Notes: generated by a model from the letters alone, not told the origin. Counted from the stretch's first letter, positions 1 to 10,347 are shown. The stretch is DNA of 64,000 bases from an uncultured Lachnospiraceae bacterium (GCA_945949085.1 CAMFDJ010000003.1:1-64000), one strand, 5' to 3'. A program made the numbers and translations.

Positions 1-136
1 GAGCGGGAACAGACGAAGTCTGCTCATCGCGAGCGACGAATGCCGATCATAAGCGGAGCTTATGATATAATGAGTTGGGGCGAGCGGGAACAGACGAAGT
101 CTGCTCATCGCGAGCGACGAATGCCGATCATAAGCG
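1..136. repeat. Direct repeat of a 55-nt hairpin module
   Basis: A 55-nt block at 1-55 is repeated exactly at 82-136. Each copy holds the mini-hairpin CAGAC-GAA-GTCTG. Between the copies, ATCATAAGC (46-54) and GCTTATGAT (58-66) form a 9-bp stem with a GGA loop. The stem-GAA-stem style matches the modular hairpin repeats at 34.3, 49.9 and 55.0 kb, but the flanking sequence differs, so this is a related class and not the same unit. The first copy starts at the window edge, so the array may extend further left. No coding potential is seen. Confidence 0.8.
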
Positions 137-177
137 CCAAGATAAAAGTATAAAACATAGACGGGAAATGTCAAGAA

Positions 178-561
178 ATGAAGCAAGCTTTTGTATATAT
201 GATTCGTTGTGAGGACAATTCCGTTTACACAGGGATCACAAAGGATTTGAAAAAACGCCTCACGCAGCATTACGAGCAGGCAAAAGAATGTGCCAGATAT
301 ACAAAATCACATCGGATGACCGGTGTGGAGGCAGTGTTTATTGCCGAAAACTGGTCGGAGGCGGCGCGGCTTGAATATGCCATCAAGAAGCTGCCAAAAC
401 AAAAGAAGGAAACATTGATCCGCAAGCCGCATATAGTACAGGAGATGTTTGAAAAACAGCTCGGGGGATGCAGATTCCGGGTGGCAGATCCGGAGATATA
501 CGCAGACATCATGGATTGTCAGTTGAACTTGCAGGTTACGGGGACGAGTGGTCCTGAATAG
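178..561 (+). CDS. GIY-YIG nuclease domain protein (UPF0213-like)
   Basis: A 127-residue protein with a GIY-YIG core at residues 5-85. The paired motifs VYMI (6-9) and VYTG (16-19) correspond to GIY and YIG, followed by a basic helix around KKRLTQH. Stand-alone GIY-YIG proteins of the UPF0213/YhbQ group usually have about 85-100 residues, so this one has a C-terminal extension of about 30 residues with no recognised motif. The fold is a metal-dependent endonuclease; members act on branched or damaged DNA, but the role of this subgroup is unknown. The ribosome binding site is weak. It stands alone between the repeats and a diguanylate cyclase gene. A second GIY-YIG domain in the window belongs to UvrC. 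Confidence 0.85.
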   Translation: MKQAFVYMIRCEDNSVYTGITKDLKKRLTQHYEQAKECARYTKSHRMTGVEAVFIAENWSEAARLEYAIKKLPKQKKETLIRKPHIVQEMFEKQLGGCRFRVADPEIYADIMDCQLNLQVTGTSGPE

Positions 562-621
562 AAAATGGTGCGATATGTAAGGGTTGTACAATGAAAAGGG
601 AAACGCAGTGGGAGAAACAGG

Positions 622-1935
622 ATGAAGAAAATACAGGCAGGACAGAACAGGAAAAAGAGCATACGGACCACATGGATTCAGATTACGGTCATCCCGGCGC
701 TGCTTTTGGGGTGCATGCTGGTATTTATTTCGTCCAATTCCCTGATTGACGGGATGACACAGGAAGTGGGGCAGGCATTATCAGTTGCTGCGCATTCTGT
801 CTATAATACTTATTCCCTGATCGCGCCCGGCGATTATGTGATGGAGGACGGCATCCTGAAAAAGGGTGACAGGGTACTTTCCGGGGACTATACGATTATT
901 GATGCGCTCAAGGAATCCTACAATATGGATATCACGCTGTTTTATGGGAGTGAACGTATCCTGACGACAATTGTGGATGAAACCGGAAACCGCGTTACGG
1001 GGACCACGGCTGATCTTGACACTGCCCAGTGGGTGCTTGAACATAACAGGGAATACTTTTCGCACGATCTGATAATCAACGGGCAGAGTTATTACGGATA
1101 CTATGTGCCGATGCTCAATCGTGACGGAACGGTTGTCGGGATGGCATTTGCCGGTAAGACAACAAGTGCCGTTATGAAATCGGTCTATTCCAGTATGTTA
1201 AAGTCGATTCTTGTGGGTTTTCTGGTGATTTTTGTCGGACTCATGTGCTGTATGGCAGCAGGGCAGAAGATTGTAACCAGTCTGGATGCCATCATGGCAT
1301 ATATGGGGTATCTGGCAAACGGAGATTTCACAAAAAAGATGCCGGAGAGCGTGCTTGTGCGCAAGGATGAGATTGGAGAGATGGGGCGCTATGCATCTAT
1401 CGTCAGCAAGTCTCTGAAGGAGATGATCACGACTGATCCGCTGACAGGTCTGTTTAACAGAAGGGCATGCGGTGATTTCCTTGCCGGAAAGATCGCCCTT
1501 TGCGATAAATATCAGGAGAATCGTGTGACAGTTGCCATTGGGGATATCGATTTCTTTAAAAAGATCAACGATGAATACGGACACGAATGCGGTGATATGG
1601 TGCTTGTGACACTTGCTGATGTGATGAAAAAGCATTTTTACGATGAAGGAATGGTTTCCAGATGGGGTGGAGAGGAATTCTTATTCGTTTTTGAAAAACC
1701 ACTGGAGCAGGCGAAGCAGGAGATGCAGGTATTGCTTGAGGAAATCCGGACAATCGATTTTGTATATGAAGAAAAGCATTTTCAAGTCACAATGTCAGTC
1801 GGTATGAATGGGACTATTGTAGGGCAGAGCTTTGACAGCATTGTCAAACAAGCCGACGATATGCTCTACGAAGGAAAAATGCAGGGCAGGAACCGTATTG
1901 TGACCATGGAAGGGGAAGTGATTCTGCCGGCATGA
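622..1935 (+). CDS. Membrane diguanylate cyclase, Cache-HAMP-GGDEF
   Basis: A 437-residue membrane sensor. Order: transmembrane helix at about 21-41, an extracellular Cache-like domain at about 45-185, a second transmembrane helix at about 195-213, a HAMP linker, then a GGDEF domain from about 273. The active-site loop is GGEEF (349-353), so cyclic di-GMP synthesis from two GTP is expected. The RxxD inhibitory site normally five residues before this loop is absent, so product feedback through that site is not expected. GGGAG (610-614) supports the ATG at 622. It is monocistronic and converges with the transporter gene downstream. Confidence 0.92.
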   Translation: MKKIQAGQNRKKSIRTTWIQITVIPALLLGCMLVFISSNSLIDGMTQEVGQALSVAAHSVYNTYSLIAPGDYVMEDGILKKGDRVLSGDYTIIDALKESYNMDITLFYGSERILTTIVDETGNRVTGTTADLDTAQWVLEHNREYFSHDLIINGQSYYGYYVPMLNRDGTVVGMAFAGKTTSAVMKSVYSSMLKSILVGFLVIFVGLMCCMAAGQKIVTSLDAIMAYMGYLANGDFTKKMPESVLVRKDEIGEMGRYASIVSKSLKEMITTDPLTGLFNRRACGDFLAGKIALCDKYQENRVTVAIGDIDFFKKINDEYGHECGDMVLVTLADVMKKHFYDEGMVSRWGGEEFLFVFEKPLEQAKQEMQVLLEEIRTIDFVYEEKHFQVTMSVGMNGTIVGQSFDSIVKQADDMLYEGKMQGRNRIVTMEGEVILPA

Positions 1936-1950
1936 TCTGTCATGCATATG

Positions 1951-2877
1951 TCATTTCCGGTCATTTTCTACCGACGGGCTGCGCAGGAAATCCTTGGCTG
2001 TTGCCAGCAGGATGGCGGCAAACAGGATGATACAGCCGCAGATTTCACGGAAAGCGAGCTTCTGTCCCAGGATCACCCAGCCTGCCAGAGCACTGAAAAC
2101 CGATTCCAGACTCAGGATCAGAGAGGCAATCGTTGGATTGACACCCTTTTGCCCGACAATCTGCAGGGTATATCCTACGCCGCAGGACATCACGCCGGCA
2201 TAGACAATGGGGAGCCAGGCAGCCCGGATCTGAGACAGTGTCGGGCGTTCGAAAAGAAGCATAACGGGCAGACACAGCAGGGACACTACAAAAAACTGGA
2301 CACAGGAGAGCAGGACACCGTCCACGCTCTCGCTAAAGTGATCAATGACCAGAATATGGGCGGTAAAAGCAAACGAGCAAAGCAATACAAAAAAGTCGCC
2401 TCTTCCGATGGAAAAGTCTTCCTTGATGCAGAGCAGGAACATACCGATCAATCCCAGAATGGCACTTGCAACAATGGGCGGTGTCATTTTTTGATGCAGA
2501 AAAAGAACGCCGGCAATCGGTACGAAAATAATATAAAGCGCAGTGATGAAACCGGCTTTTCCGACCGTTGTCTGACCGATTCCGATCTGCTGCAGTACGC
2601 TGCCGAAGGTAAGACAGACACCGCAGCAGATACCGCCGATCAGCCACAGATACGGTTTTGCTGTTGTATGCGCTTTGCCGGATGGCGCTTCAATCTGTGA
2701 GGGATTTGTTTTTTGGCGCAAAAGTACGAGCGGTAGCAGCGTAAGCCCACCGAGAAAGCAGCGTAGTGCATTGTAGGAGAAGGGTCTGATATAGGCACTT
2801 GCGGAGCTTTGCGCCACGAAGGCGATGCCCCATACAAGAGAAGCCAGCATAAGCTGTAAGGCGTTTTTGGTTTTCAT
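1951..2877 (-). CDS. EamA/DMT family transporter
   Basis: A 308-residue integral membrane protein with about ten hydrophobic segments in two EamA halves, the usual length for the drug/metabolite transporter superfamily. The N-terminus reads LASLVWGIAFVAQ, a typical first EamA helix. An AGAGG ribosome binding site lies about 10 bases before the ATG at 2877. The substrate cannot be predicted; relatives export amino acids, metabolites or drugs. A long open frame on the opposite strand across this gene is a coding shadow. The gene converges with the diguanylate cyclase, ending 15 bases from it, with no strong terminator between. Confidence 0.9.
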   Translation of the reverse strand: MKTKNALQLMLASLVWGIAFVAQSSASAYIRPFSYNALRCFLGGLTLLPLVLLRQKTNPSQIEAPSGKAHTTAKPYLWLIGGICCGVCLTFGSVLQQIGIGQTTVGKAGFITALYIIFVPIAGVLFLHQKMTPPIVASAILGLIGMFLLCIKEDFSIGRGDFFVLLCSFAFTAHILVIDHFSESVDGVLLSCVQFFVVSLLCLPVMLLFERPTLSQIRAAWLPIVYAGVMSCGVGYTLQIVGQKGVNPTIASLILSLESVFSALAGWVILGQKLAFREICGCIILFAAILLATAKDFLRSPSVENDRK

Positions 2878-2986
2878 GTGAGGAACCTCTGTAACATTTT
2901 TGCTTTTTTTCGGTGTTTATTGTACTGAGTTTCCGGCAGAATGTCAATTGCGGTATGATACAGGAGATTTTTGGCTGGTTTTGCTC

Positions 2987-3015
2987 TTTTCATTTCCCGG
3001 AACATATGCTACAAT
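2987..3015 (+). promoter_or_regulatory. Sigma-A type promoter of the chemoreceptor gene
   Basis: TTTTCA (2987-2992) and TACAAT (3010-3015) are separated by 17 bases, about 85 bases before the ATG at 3102. The -10 is good and the -35 is moderate. Confidence 0.5.
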
Positions 3016-3101
3016 GGATATAAATATGTAGGAAAAAGATGGGGCTTTTTCTTCATAACTACATAGCAGAACTTACAGAATGAGACAACGAGGTGTTTAT
3101 T

Positions 3102-4433
3102 ATGGGAAACGAAAAAAAACAGGATGGTAAGCTGGCAGAAAAGAGATTTTTTACGCTAAAGATAAAAATGCTCGTCATCAGTCTTTTACCGATGCTGATT
3201 GCACTGGTTTGTAACCTGCTGGTATGTAATATCGGCCTGAAGAGTGCACTGCAGGCGGAGGCGCTGGGAAAGATCAGTAAATATCTGGTTATCAGCACGA
3301 TTGTACTGATGGTCATAACGGCTGTTGTGATCCGGTTTGTGACATGGGAGATTGTCAATTCTTTGAATCGTTCCATTGATGTGCTGGATGAAGCCACAAG
3401 AGGAAATCTGACGGCAGCGCTTTCATCACGCGATCTGGACAGAAAAGATGAAATGGGTAATCTGGCGAGACATACGAATGAAGTACTCCGTTCACTTGCC
3501 AAACTGATTGCCAAGATCGGCACTACATCCGATGTCATTGTGGCTGCTTCGGAGAAACTGGATAAGATGGCAAATCAGACCAGCAATGCCAGTGATGATG
3601 TGGCAAGATCTATGACTGATATGGCAAATGGTGCTACGGCACAGGCTTCTGAGACAGCCAATGTATCGGAAGCGGTGATTCAGATCGGAGAAGGAATCGA
3701 GCAGACTTCTATGGCAGTACAGAACCTGATCAGCAATGCGGACGCGATGAAGATGGCAGGTCAGGCAGGTGTGGAGAGTGTTGAGGATCTGGAGGGTATT
3801 TCTGAGAAGGTGAAGAAGCAGATTGCCGTGATCTATCAGCAGACAAATACCACAAACGAGTCTGCACAGGAAATCCACAAGGCAACAGAGCTGATTGCAT
3901 CAATTGCCAATGAGACAAACCTTCTTGCTCTGAATGCTTCTATCGAGGCTGCCAGAGCCGGAGAGAGCGGACGCGGATTTGCGGTTGTTGCAGAGCAGAT
4001 TAAGAATCTGGCAGAACAGTCCAACCAGTCGGCAAAGACAATTGAAGGGATTATTAAAAATCTTCTGGAAGAATCCGAACAGGCTGTTAAGACGATGAAT
4101 ACAGTCGATGCGATCATTGGTCTGCAGGCTGATAAGGTGGATGCGACCAAACGGGTATTTGATAAAGTGAATGATGGTATTTTAGTGACGATCGAAGGTG
4201 TGGATTCGATTGCAAATAATACACAGACCTTGGCCAATGCCAAGGATCAGGTCATGAGTTCTGTGGAAAGTCTTTCCGCAATCGCAGAGCAGAATGCAGC
4301 TGCAACGCAGGAGACGGCAGCCTCTGCAGAAGAGTTATCTGCAACGATCAGCGAGATCAAGGAAGCTACCAGAAGATTGTATGGTGTTTCTGACGAGCTG
4401 ACAGGTGAACTCAATATGTTCCAGATTTATTAG
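3102..4433 (+). CDS. Methyl-accepting chemotaxis protein with minimal sensor
   Basis: A 443-residue chemoreceptor. Two transmembrane helices (about 14-35 and 52-72) are joined by a loop of only about 15 residues, so there is no periplasmic-type ligand domain. A HAMP domain and a long coiled-coil signalling domain follow. The hairpin tip is conserved ([17 protein letters not shown]). The receptor would control CheA/CheW; no che genes are in the window. The start is ATG 3102, because CGAGG at 3089-3093 lies 8 bases upstream; an in-frame GTG at 3093 overlaps that site. With so small an outer loop the signal is probably cytoplasmic or sensed in the membrane (inference). Confidence 0.93.
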   Translation: MGNEKKQDGKLAEKRFFTLKIKMLVISLLPMLIALVCNLLVCNIGLKSALQAEALGKISKYLVISTIVLMVITAVVIRFVTWEIVNSLNRSIDVLDEATRGNLTAALSSRDLDRKDEMGNLARHTNEVLRSLAKLIAKIGTTSDVIVAASEKLDKMANQTSNASDDVARSMTDMANGATAQASETANVSEAVIQIGEGIEQTSMAVQNLISNADAMKMAGQAGVESVEDLEGISEKVKKQIAVIYQQTNTTNESAQEIHKATELIASIANETNLLALNASIEAARAGESGRGFAVVAEQIKNLAEQSNQSAKTIEGIIKNLLEESEQAVKTMNTVDAIIGLQADKVDATKRVFDKVNDGILVTIEGVDSIANNTQTLANAKDQVMSSVESLSAIAEQNAAATQETAASAEELSATISEIKEATRRLYGVSDELTGELNMFQIY

Positions 4434-4455
4434 AAGAATTGGTGTTATGACATGA

Positions 4456-4490
4456 AAAAGACGGTTCCCGGATCGGAACCGTCTTTTTTG
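4456..4490. terminator. Bidirectional terminator between MCP gene and pyrG
   Basis: AAGACGGTTCC and GGAACCGTCTT form an 11-bp stem around CGGATC. An A-run on the left and a T-run on the right let it serve both converging genes. Confidence 0.9.
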
Positions 4491-4518
4491 TGGTGCGCCT
4501 TGCGGCATGAGTTTTGTT

Positions 4519-6132
4519 TTATGCCTGTTCCTGTTTCTTTTGCAGTGCTGCTTCCACAAATCCCTTGAACAGTGGATGCGGGCGGTTCGGCCTTGATTTA
4601 AATTCAGGATGTGCCTGTGTGGCAATAAAGAACGGATGGTCCGGAAGCTCGCACATTTCCACGATTCTGCCGTCGGGAGAGAGACCTGACAGCTTCATAC
4701 CGCTTTCTGTCAGTGCTGCGCGGTAATCGTTGTTGACCTCGTAGCGATGTCTGTGTCTCTCATGGATGGTCTGCTCGCCGTAAAGAGCATATGCCTTGGA
4801 ATCGGGGCTCAGCACGCAGGGGTAGGCGCCCAGTCTTAAGGTTCCGCCGATATCCGTAACACCATTCTGATCCGGCATGAGGTCAATGACAGGATGTGTG
4901 GTGGAAGGATCAAGTTCTACGCTGTGTGCATCATGGAAACCGAGTACATTCCTTGCAAATTCGACAATGGCAAGCTGCATACCAAGGCACAGACCGAGGA
5001 ATGGGATCTGATGCTCGCGTGCATAGGTGATAGCATGAATTTTTCCGTCGATGCCTCTGTCGCCAAAACCACCGGGCACTAAAATACCGTCTGCGCCACC
5101 CAGAATTTCATCCGCATTCTCTTTGGTGACAAGCTCAGAGTCCACCCAATTGATGTTGATGGTTGTGTTGATGAAGATGCCGCCGTGTTTTAGGGCTTCC
5201 ACAACACTTAAGTAAGCATCATGAAGCTGGATATATTTTCCGACGAGCGCAATGGTTACCTCGTGCTTGGGACTGCGGAGCTGCTCAACCATGTTCTCCC
5301 AGTCGGATAAATCGGGGGCGGGGCATTCCAAATGTAAACGCTCGCATACCACCTGCGCCAAGTGTTCCTTTTCCATGGCAAGCGGTGCTTCGTACAAGTA
5401 TTCCACATCGAGATTCTGCAGGACGCATGTATTTGGCACATTGCAGAATAATGCGATTTTATCCTTGATCTGCTGGTCCAGAGGATGCTCGCTGCGGCAG
5501 ACGATAATGTCAGGCTGGATTCCCATACCCTGTAATTCCTTGACACTGGCCTGAGTCGGCTTTGTCTTCATCTCCTGTGAAGCGGAAAGCCATGGAATGA
5601 GCGTCACATGGATCAGGATTGCATTGTCATGTCCGACTTCATGCTGGAACTGACGGATCGATTCTAAGAAAGGCTGACTCTCAATATCGCCCACCGTACC
5701 GCCGACCTCTATGATGGCAATGCGCATATCGTCATCGGTATAATTGCGATAGAAGCGGCTTTTGATCTCGTTTGTGATATGTGGAATGACCTGGACAGTG
5801 CCACCGCCATAGTCACCGCGACGTTCCTTCTGCAGGACACTCCAGTATACCTTTCCTGTTGTGACATTGGAATTGATGTCAAGGCTTTCATCAATAAAAC
5901 GTTCGTAGTGTCCAAGATCCAGATCGGTCTCCACACCATCATCTGTGACAAAAACCTCTCCGTGCTGGATCGGATTCATCGTGCCGGGGTCGATATTGAT
6001 GTAGGGATCGAACTTCTGCATGGTGACTTTGTAGCCCCTTGCCTTCAAAAGTCGTCCCAGAGAGGCTGCGGTAATTCCCTTGCCGAGCCCGGAGACAACG
6101 CCTCCTGTTACAAATACATATTTGACTGCCAT
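4519..6132 (-). CDS. pyrG: CTP synthase
   Basis: A 537-residue CTP synthase that makes CTP from UTP, ATP and glutamine. The N-terminal synthetase domain starts [19 protein letters not shown] with the ATP loop; the C-terminal class I glutamine amidotransferase domain carries the nucleophile motif GLCLGMQ. The length is normal for the family. The ATG at 6132 is chosen because GGAGG lies 8 bases upstream; a start 11 codons earlier lacks this support. The leader contains a strong hairpin between the likely promoter and this ribosome binding site, which suggests transcription attenuation. Confidence 0.97.
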   Translation of the reverse strand: MAVKYVFVTGGVVSGLGKGITAASLGRLLKARGYKVTMQKFDPYINIDPGTMNPIQHGEVFVTDDGVETDLDLGHYERFIDESLDINSNVTTGKVYWSVLQKERRGDYGGGTVQVIPHITNEIKSRFYRNYTDDDMRIAIIEVGGTVGDIESQPFLESIRQFQHEVGHDNAILIHVTLIPWLSASQEMKTKPTQASVKELQGMGIQPDIIVCRSEHPLDQQIKDKIALFCNVPNTCVLQNLDVEYLYEAPLAMEKEHLAQVVCERLHLECPAPDLSDWENMVEQLRSPKHEVTIALVGKYIQLHDAYLSVVEALKHGGIFINTTININWVDSELVTKENADEILGGADGILVPGGFGDRGIDGKIHAITYAREHQIPFLGLCLGMQLAIVEFARNVLGFHDAHSVELDPSTTHPVIDLMPDQNGVTDIGGTLRLGAYPCVLSPDSKAYALYGEQTIHERHRHRYEVNNDYRAALTESGMKLSGLSPDGRIVEMCELPDHPFFIATQAHPEFKSRPNRPHPLFKGFVEAALQKKQEQA

Positions 6133-6167
6133 ATGTGAAACCTCCTTATGATAATGTTTTCTCAATG

Positions 6168-6210
6168 AAAAAAGAGCGAAATCTCCCCTAGGGGAGCAGC
6201 TTCGCTCTTT
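6168..6210 (-). terminator. Hairpin terminator or attenuator in the pyrG leader
   Basis: Read on the minus strand, AAAGAGCGAA pairs with TTCGCTCTTT, with an inner CTCCCC/GGGGAG stem, then a T-run. It lies between the promoter-like sequence at 6222-6256 and the pyrG ribosome binding site. There is too little room for a promoter after it, so it is either a pyrG attenuator or the terminator of the DUF1846 gene upstream. Known Gram-positive pyrG leaders also contain such a hairpin. Confidence 0.7.
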
Positions 6211-6221
6211 CTGTTTCTCTA

Positions 6222-6256
6222 TTTATAATATAATCAGACTCTGCTGACAGAAGCAA
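6222..6256 (-). promoter_or_regulatory. Probable pyrG promoter
   Basis: On the minus strand, TTGCTT (6256-6251) is followed after 18 bases by TATATT (6232-6227), overlapping a second -10-like TATAAA. It lies after the end of the DUF1846 gene and before the leader hairpin. The start region lacks the GGGC initiation sequence used for CTP sensing in Bacillus pyrG. Confidence 0.45.
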
Positions 6257-6283
6257 AGAAAAATGGATGTCTGACGCCTTGTA

Positions 6284-7768
6284 TTATCGGTGATACAGCC
6301 TCTGCGTCTGGTAATCCGGTTCGCAGGTCAGGTTGATGCCGAGCTTGCGCAGAACATTCATATCTACCTGTGACAAGATAACGCTGGAGTGCACCTCGGA
6401 TCCCTTCAGATTCTGCAGCTGGTCAATGGCGCGCTTTGCTTTTTCATCTGTTGCCGCACAGATGGAAAGTGCAATCAGTACCTCGTCTGTATGGAGCCGT
6501 GGATTTTTGCTGTGCAGATGTCCAACCTTCAGATTCTGAATCGGCTCGATGATTGTCGGTGAGATGAGCTGAACATGATCTTCAATACCTGCAAGTGCCT
6601 TTAACGCATTGAGGAGCATGGCGGATGTGCCGCCGAGCAATTCACTCGTCTTACCGGTCAGGATACGTCCATCCGGTAACTGGATAGCGGACGCCGGCTC
6701 ACCGGTCGTTTCGGCTTTGATCTTGGCTGCGCTGATGACCGGTCTGTCATCGGCAGAAACTTCAGCCTGTTTCATCAGAAGCTCAAGCTTTAAGATCTGT
6801 TCGTCATCCGCATTTCCCTGTCTCTTCTGACAGAGTGTATTGTAGTAGCGGCGGATGATCTCCTGCTTGGAGGCCTGCCGCGTTACTTCGTCATCAATGA
6901 TACCGTAGCCTGCCATATTGACACCCATATCTGTGGGTGATTTGTACGGACACTGTCCCATAATCTTCTCAAACATGGCTCGCAGTACAGGGAATACCTC
7001 CACATCACGGTTGTAATTGATGGTAGTCTCTCCATATGCTTCCAAATGGAACGGATCGATCATGTTGACATCGTTCAGATCGGCTGTCGCCGCCTCGTAG
7101 GCAAGGTTGACAGGGTGTTTGAGCGGGATATTCCAGATGGGAAATGTCTCATATTTGGCATAACCTGCTTTGATACCGCGTTTGTATTCGTGGTAAAGCT
7201 GGGAAAGGCAGGTAGCCATCTTGCCGCTTCCCGGTCCCGGCGCGGTGATCACCACAAGAGAACGGCTTGTCTCAATATAGTCATTCTTTCCGTATCCTTC
7301 ATCACTCACAATATAAGGGATATTGGAAGGATAACCGGAGATCGGATAATGCCTGTATACCTTCATGCCAAGGGATTCCAGCTTTTTCTGATAAGCAATG
7401 GCGCTTGGCTGACCGTTAAAGCGTGTCAGACAGACACTGCCGACATACAGACCGTAACCGCGGAAGGCATCAATCAGACGCAAAACATCAAGATCATAGG
7501 AAATGCCCAGATCCGAACGCATTTTATTTTTTTCAATATCTGCTGCATTGATGACGATGACAATCTCAGCCTGGTCTTTGAGCTGTACCAGCATATTGAT
7601 CTTACTGTCCGGTTTGAATCCGGGAAGGACTCTGGATGCATGGTAATCATCAAACAGCTTGCCGCCAAATTCCAGATAAAGCTTGCCGCCAAAGGCTGCA
7701 ATACGCTCTTTGATCTTTTCTGACTGCATACGCAGGTATTTGTCGTTATCAAATCCGATTTTTGTCAT
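6284..7768 (-). CDS. DUF1846 family protein
   Basis: A 494-residue protein that matches the DUF1846 family over its whole length, with the typical start MTKIGFDNDKYL and the conserved segments KLYLEFGGKL, APGPGSGK and SPTDMGVN. The glycine-rich APGPGSGK stretch resembles a nucleotide-binding loop. Members are large soluble proteins common in Firmicutes; no reaction is firmly assigned. The ATG at 7768 is used: GGAGGA is 12 bases upstream and family members begin here, whereas an upstream in-frame start adds 16 unrelated residues. It is transcribed divergently from ftsH and in the same direction as pyrG. Confidence 0.9.
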   Translation of the reverse strand: MTKIGFDNDKYLRMQSEKIKERIAAFGGKLYLEFGGKLFDDYHASRVLPGFKPDSKINMLVQLKDQAEIVIVINAADIEKNKMRSDLGISYDLDVLRLIDAFRGYGLYVGSVCLTRFNGQPSAIAYQKKLESLGMKVYRHYPISGYPSNIPYIVSDEGYGKNDYIETSRSLVVITAPGPGSGKMATCLSQLYHEYKRGIKAGYAKYETFPIWNIPLKHPVNLAYEAATADLNDVNMIDPFHLEAYGETTINYNRDVEVFPVLRAMFEKIMGQCPYKSPTDMGVNMAGYGIIDDEVTRQASKQEIIRRYYNTLCQKRQGNADDEQILKLELLMKQAEVSADDRPVISAAKIKAETTGEPASAIQLPDGRILTGKTSELLGGTSAMLLNALKALAGIEDHVQLISPTIIEPIQNLKVGHLHSKNPRLHTDEVLIALSICAATDEKAKRAIDQLQNLKGSEVHSSVILSQVDMNVLRKLGINLTCEPDYQTQRLYHR

Positions 7769-7930
7769 AAAAAAACAAGTTCCTCCGTCCACTGCGACTG
7801 GCGCAGTAAGTATCATACCTTTTTATCATACAAAAAATAAAAGGCAAAATCAATGGGAAAATCATGGTTTGTTTTAGATTTCTTTCACAAAACTTTTAGA
7901 TTCGACACATTCATTTCACACAAAACCGTA

Positions 7931-7959
7931 TTGATTTTGCCGGAGCAAAACTTTATAAT
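7931..7959 (+). promoter_or_regulatory. ftsH promoter with palindromic spacer
   Basis: TTGATT (7931-7936) and TATAAT (7954-7959) are separated by 17 bases, a near-consensus housekeeping promoter. The spacer contains the inverted repeat TTTTGC-CGGA-GCAAAA (7935-7950), a possible operator. The ftsH start lies 32 bases downstream. Confidence 0.75.
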
Positions 7960-7991
7960 CTGTTTATGGTGTATAGAGAAAAGGAGATATT

Positions 7992-10316
7992 ATGGAGAAT
8001 CAGAATTATCAGGGACCTTCGAATAACGGAAATGGCGGTTCCGGTGGCAATAATAATGGAAATAATGGCAGCGGTAATCAGGGAGGACCGCAGAAACGTC
8101 AGAGCTTTATGCTCCTGCTTCTGGCAGCGCTGATCACGCTTCTGAGCATGAGTTTTTTGATGCGGTCGCTCTCAGGTTCCTCCAGCCAGGAAATCTCTTA
8201 CAGTGAATTTCTGGATATGGTGGAAAAGGGAGAGGTGGAATCGGTTCTGCTTACTTCGGATGATATCGAGATTTACCCAAAGGATGAGAAACAGGAAGAT
8301 CAGCAATCGTATCCGTTTGCTTTATATGGTGTCAGACCGAATGTCACCTATTATACAGGACTTGTGAATGATGATTCACTTCCGCAGTTTCTGCGTGAGC
8401 ATGATGTGGAATACAAGCAGGAGATTCCGGATAAATCAGGTTTTCTTCTGTCTATCCTGCTCACCTATGTATTTCCGGTGGTGCTTGTCTGGATTCTGCT
8501 CAGTTTCCTGTTTAAAAAGATGTCAGGCGGTATGGGAATGGGCGTTGGCAAGAGCAATGCCAAGGTTTATGTACAGAAGGAAACAGGTGTGACCTTTGCA
8601 GACGTGGCAGGTCAGGACGAGGCGAAGGAATCCTTACAGGAGGTTGTGGACTTTTTGCATAACCCCGGAAAATATACCAAGATCGGTGCGAAACTGCCGA
8701 AGGGAGCGCTCCTCGTCGGTCCTCCCGGAACCGGAAAAACATTGCTTGCCAAGGCAGTGGCAGGAGAGGCGCATGTGCCGTTCTTCTCTCTGGCGGGTTC
8801 TGATTTTATTGAACTTTATGTCGGCGTGGGTGCTTCCCGTGTCAGAGATTTATTTAAAGAAGCAACCAAGAATGCGCCCTGTATCATTTTTATTGATGAG
8901 ATAGATGCGATCGGACGGAGTCGTGATTCCAAATACGGCGGTGGAAATGAAGAGAGAGAGCAGACACTCAACCAGCTGCTTTCCGAGATGGACGGATTTG
9001 ATACTTCCAAGGGTATCCTGATCCTCGGAGCCACCAACAGACCGGAAATCCTGGACAAAGCGCTCCTGAGACCCGGACGTTTTGACAGACGTGTCATTGT
9101 GGATAAACCGGATCTGAAAGGACGTGTGGATGTTCTGAAGGTGCATGCAAAGGGTGTCAGCATGGATGAAACAGTGGATCTGCAGGAGATTGCGCTGGCT
9201 ACGAGCGGCGCTGTGGGATCAGATCTTGCCAACATGATCAATGAGGCGGCTATCAATGCTGTCAAGAACGGGCGTAAAGCTGTCAGCCAGAAGGATCTGT
9301 TTGATGCAGTCGAGGTCGTTCTGGTCGGAAAAGAAAAGAAAGACCGCATTATGAGCAAGGAAGAAAGACGCATTGTTTCTTACCATGAGGTAGGACATGC
9401 GCTGATCAGCGCTCTGCAGAAAAATTCCGAGCCGGTACAAAAAATCACGATTGTGCCTCGTACCATGGGTGCCCTGGGATATGTCATGCAGGTGCCGGAA
9501 GAAGAAAAATACCTCAATTCCCAGGCAGAGCTGCACGATATGATCGTGGGTCTATTGGGCGGGCGCGCCGCAGAGGAAATTGTTTTTGACACGGTTACGA
9601 CAGGTGCTTCCAATGATATCGAGCGTGCAACGAATATTGCGCGCGCCATGGTCACACAATATGGTATGTCAAAACGGTTTGGACTTATGGGGCTCGAATC
9701 GGTTGAGAGCCAGTATCTGGACAGAAGAACCGTGCTGAACTGTTCGGATGTGACGGCTGCGGCAGTTGATGAAGAGGTTATGAAGATCCTCAAGGATTGC
9801 TACAAAGAGGCCAAGAAGCTGCTGAAGGAAAACCGGGCTGTCATGGATAAGATTGCGGCACACCTGATCAAGCAGGAGACCATCACAGGCAAGGAGTTCA
9901 TGAAGATATTCCGCAAGGAAAAAGGTATTCCGGAGCCGAAAGGCGAAGATAAAGATAAAGAAAAGAATAAGAAGCAGAAGGAAGAGAAAAAACAGCAGTT
10001 TTCTGTTGTGCTGGGTGATGAGATCGGACAGGCGGGCAGCCGTAATGAGGACGGCTCAGTGGTGCCGATTGAAGAAGCGGTAGAAGTGATTCTTGAGGCG
10101 CAGGAGGAAGAAGCCGCCAGCGAGCAGGAGAAAAAGCTCAGACAGATCGTGAAGGATGAGAAAAAGCGTTTGCAGGAGTCTGCCGGGGAAAGTGTTGATA
10201 CAAAGTCTTGCCCGGATGCAGAGAATCAGACACAGCAGGGCGGCCGGGAAGAAGAAACAGTGGCAGAAGAGGCAGACGATCACGGGGATGTGACCGGTGA
10301 AGACGACGAGGAATAA
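7992..10316 (+). CDS. ftsH: ATP-dependent zinc metalloprotease FtsH
   Basis: A 774-residue membrane AAA+ protease. After a Gly/Asn-rich head (residues 1-37) come a transmembrane helix, an extracytoplasmic domain, a second helix at about 150-175, and the AAA module with Walker A GPPGTGKT (243-250), Walker B FIDEID and the SRH arginine region. The protease domain carries HEVGH (465-469) as zinc site. FtsH usually has 610-680 residues; the extra length is an acidic, low-complexity tail of about 130 residues with repeated Glu/Lys/Gln runs. It removes misfolded membrane proteins and short-lived regulators. AAGGAG precedes the ATG. Confidence 0.97.
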   Translation: MENQNYQGPSNNGNGGSGGNNNGNNGSGNQGGPQKRQSFMLLLLAALITLLSMSFLMRSLSGSSSQEISYSEFLDMVEKGEVESVLLTSDDIEIYPKDEKQEDQQSYPFALYGVRPNVTYYTGLVNDDSLPQFLREHDVEYKQEIPDKSGFLLSILLTYVFPVVLVWILLSFLFKKMSGGMGMGVGKSNAKVYVQKETGVTFADVAGQDEAKESLQEVVDFLHNPGKYTKIGAKLPKGALLVGPPGTGKTLLAKAVAGEAHVPFFSLAGSDFIELYVGVGASRVRDLFKEATKNAPCIIFIDEIDAIGRSRDSKYGGGNEEREQTLNQLLSEMDGFDTSKGILILGATNRPEILDKALLRPGRFDRRVIVDKPDLKGRVDVLKVHAKGVSMDETVDLQEIALATSGAVGSDLANMINEAAINAVKNGRKAVSQKDLFDAVEVVLVGKEKKDRIMSKEERRIVSYHEVGHALISALQKNSEPVQKITIVPRTMGALGYVMQVPEEEKYLNSQAELHDMIVGLLGGRAAEEIVFDTVTTGASNDIERATNIARAMVTQYGMSKRFGLMGLESVESQYLDRRTVLNCSDVTAAAVDEEVMKILKDCYKEAKKLLKENRAVMDKIAAHLIKQETITGKEFMKIFRKEKGIPEPKGEDKDKEKNKKQKEEKKQQFSVVLGDEIGQAGSRNEDGSVVPIEEAVEVILEAQEEEAASEQEKKLRQIVKDEKKRLQESAGESVDTKSCPDAENQTQQGGREEETVAEEADDHGDVTGEDDEE

Positions 10317-10347
10317 GGACTGCAGGGAAAGGAAAACGAAGTGCAGC

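Noticed and set aside
1942..2700. A 252-codon open frame on the plus strand across the EamA gene
   Set aside because: It is antisense to a clear membrane transporter with good ribosome site; its product is rich in Gln, Asp and His and has no family pattern. It is a coding shadow.
6132..6256. Classic pyrG reiterative-transcription leader
   Set aside because: The hairpin fits, but no GGGC start is visible near the predicted initiation site, so the mechanism cannot be claimed.
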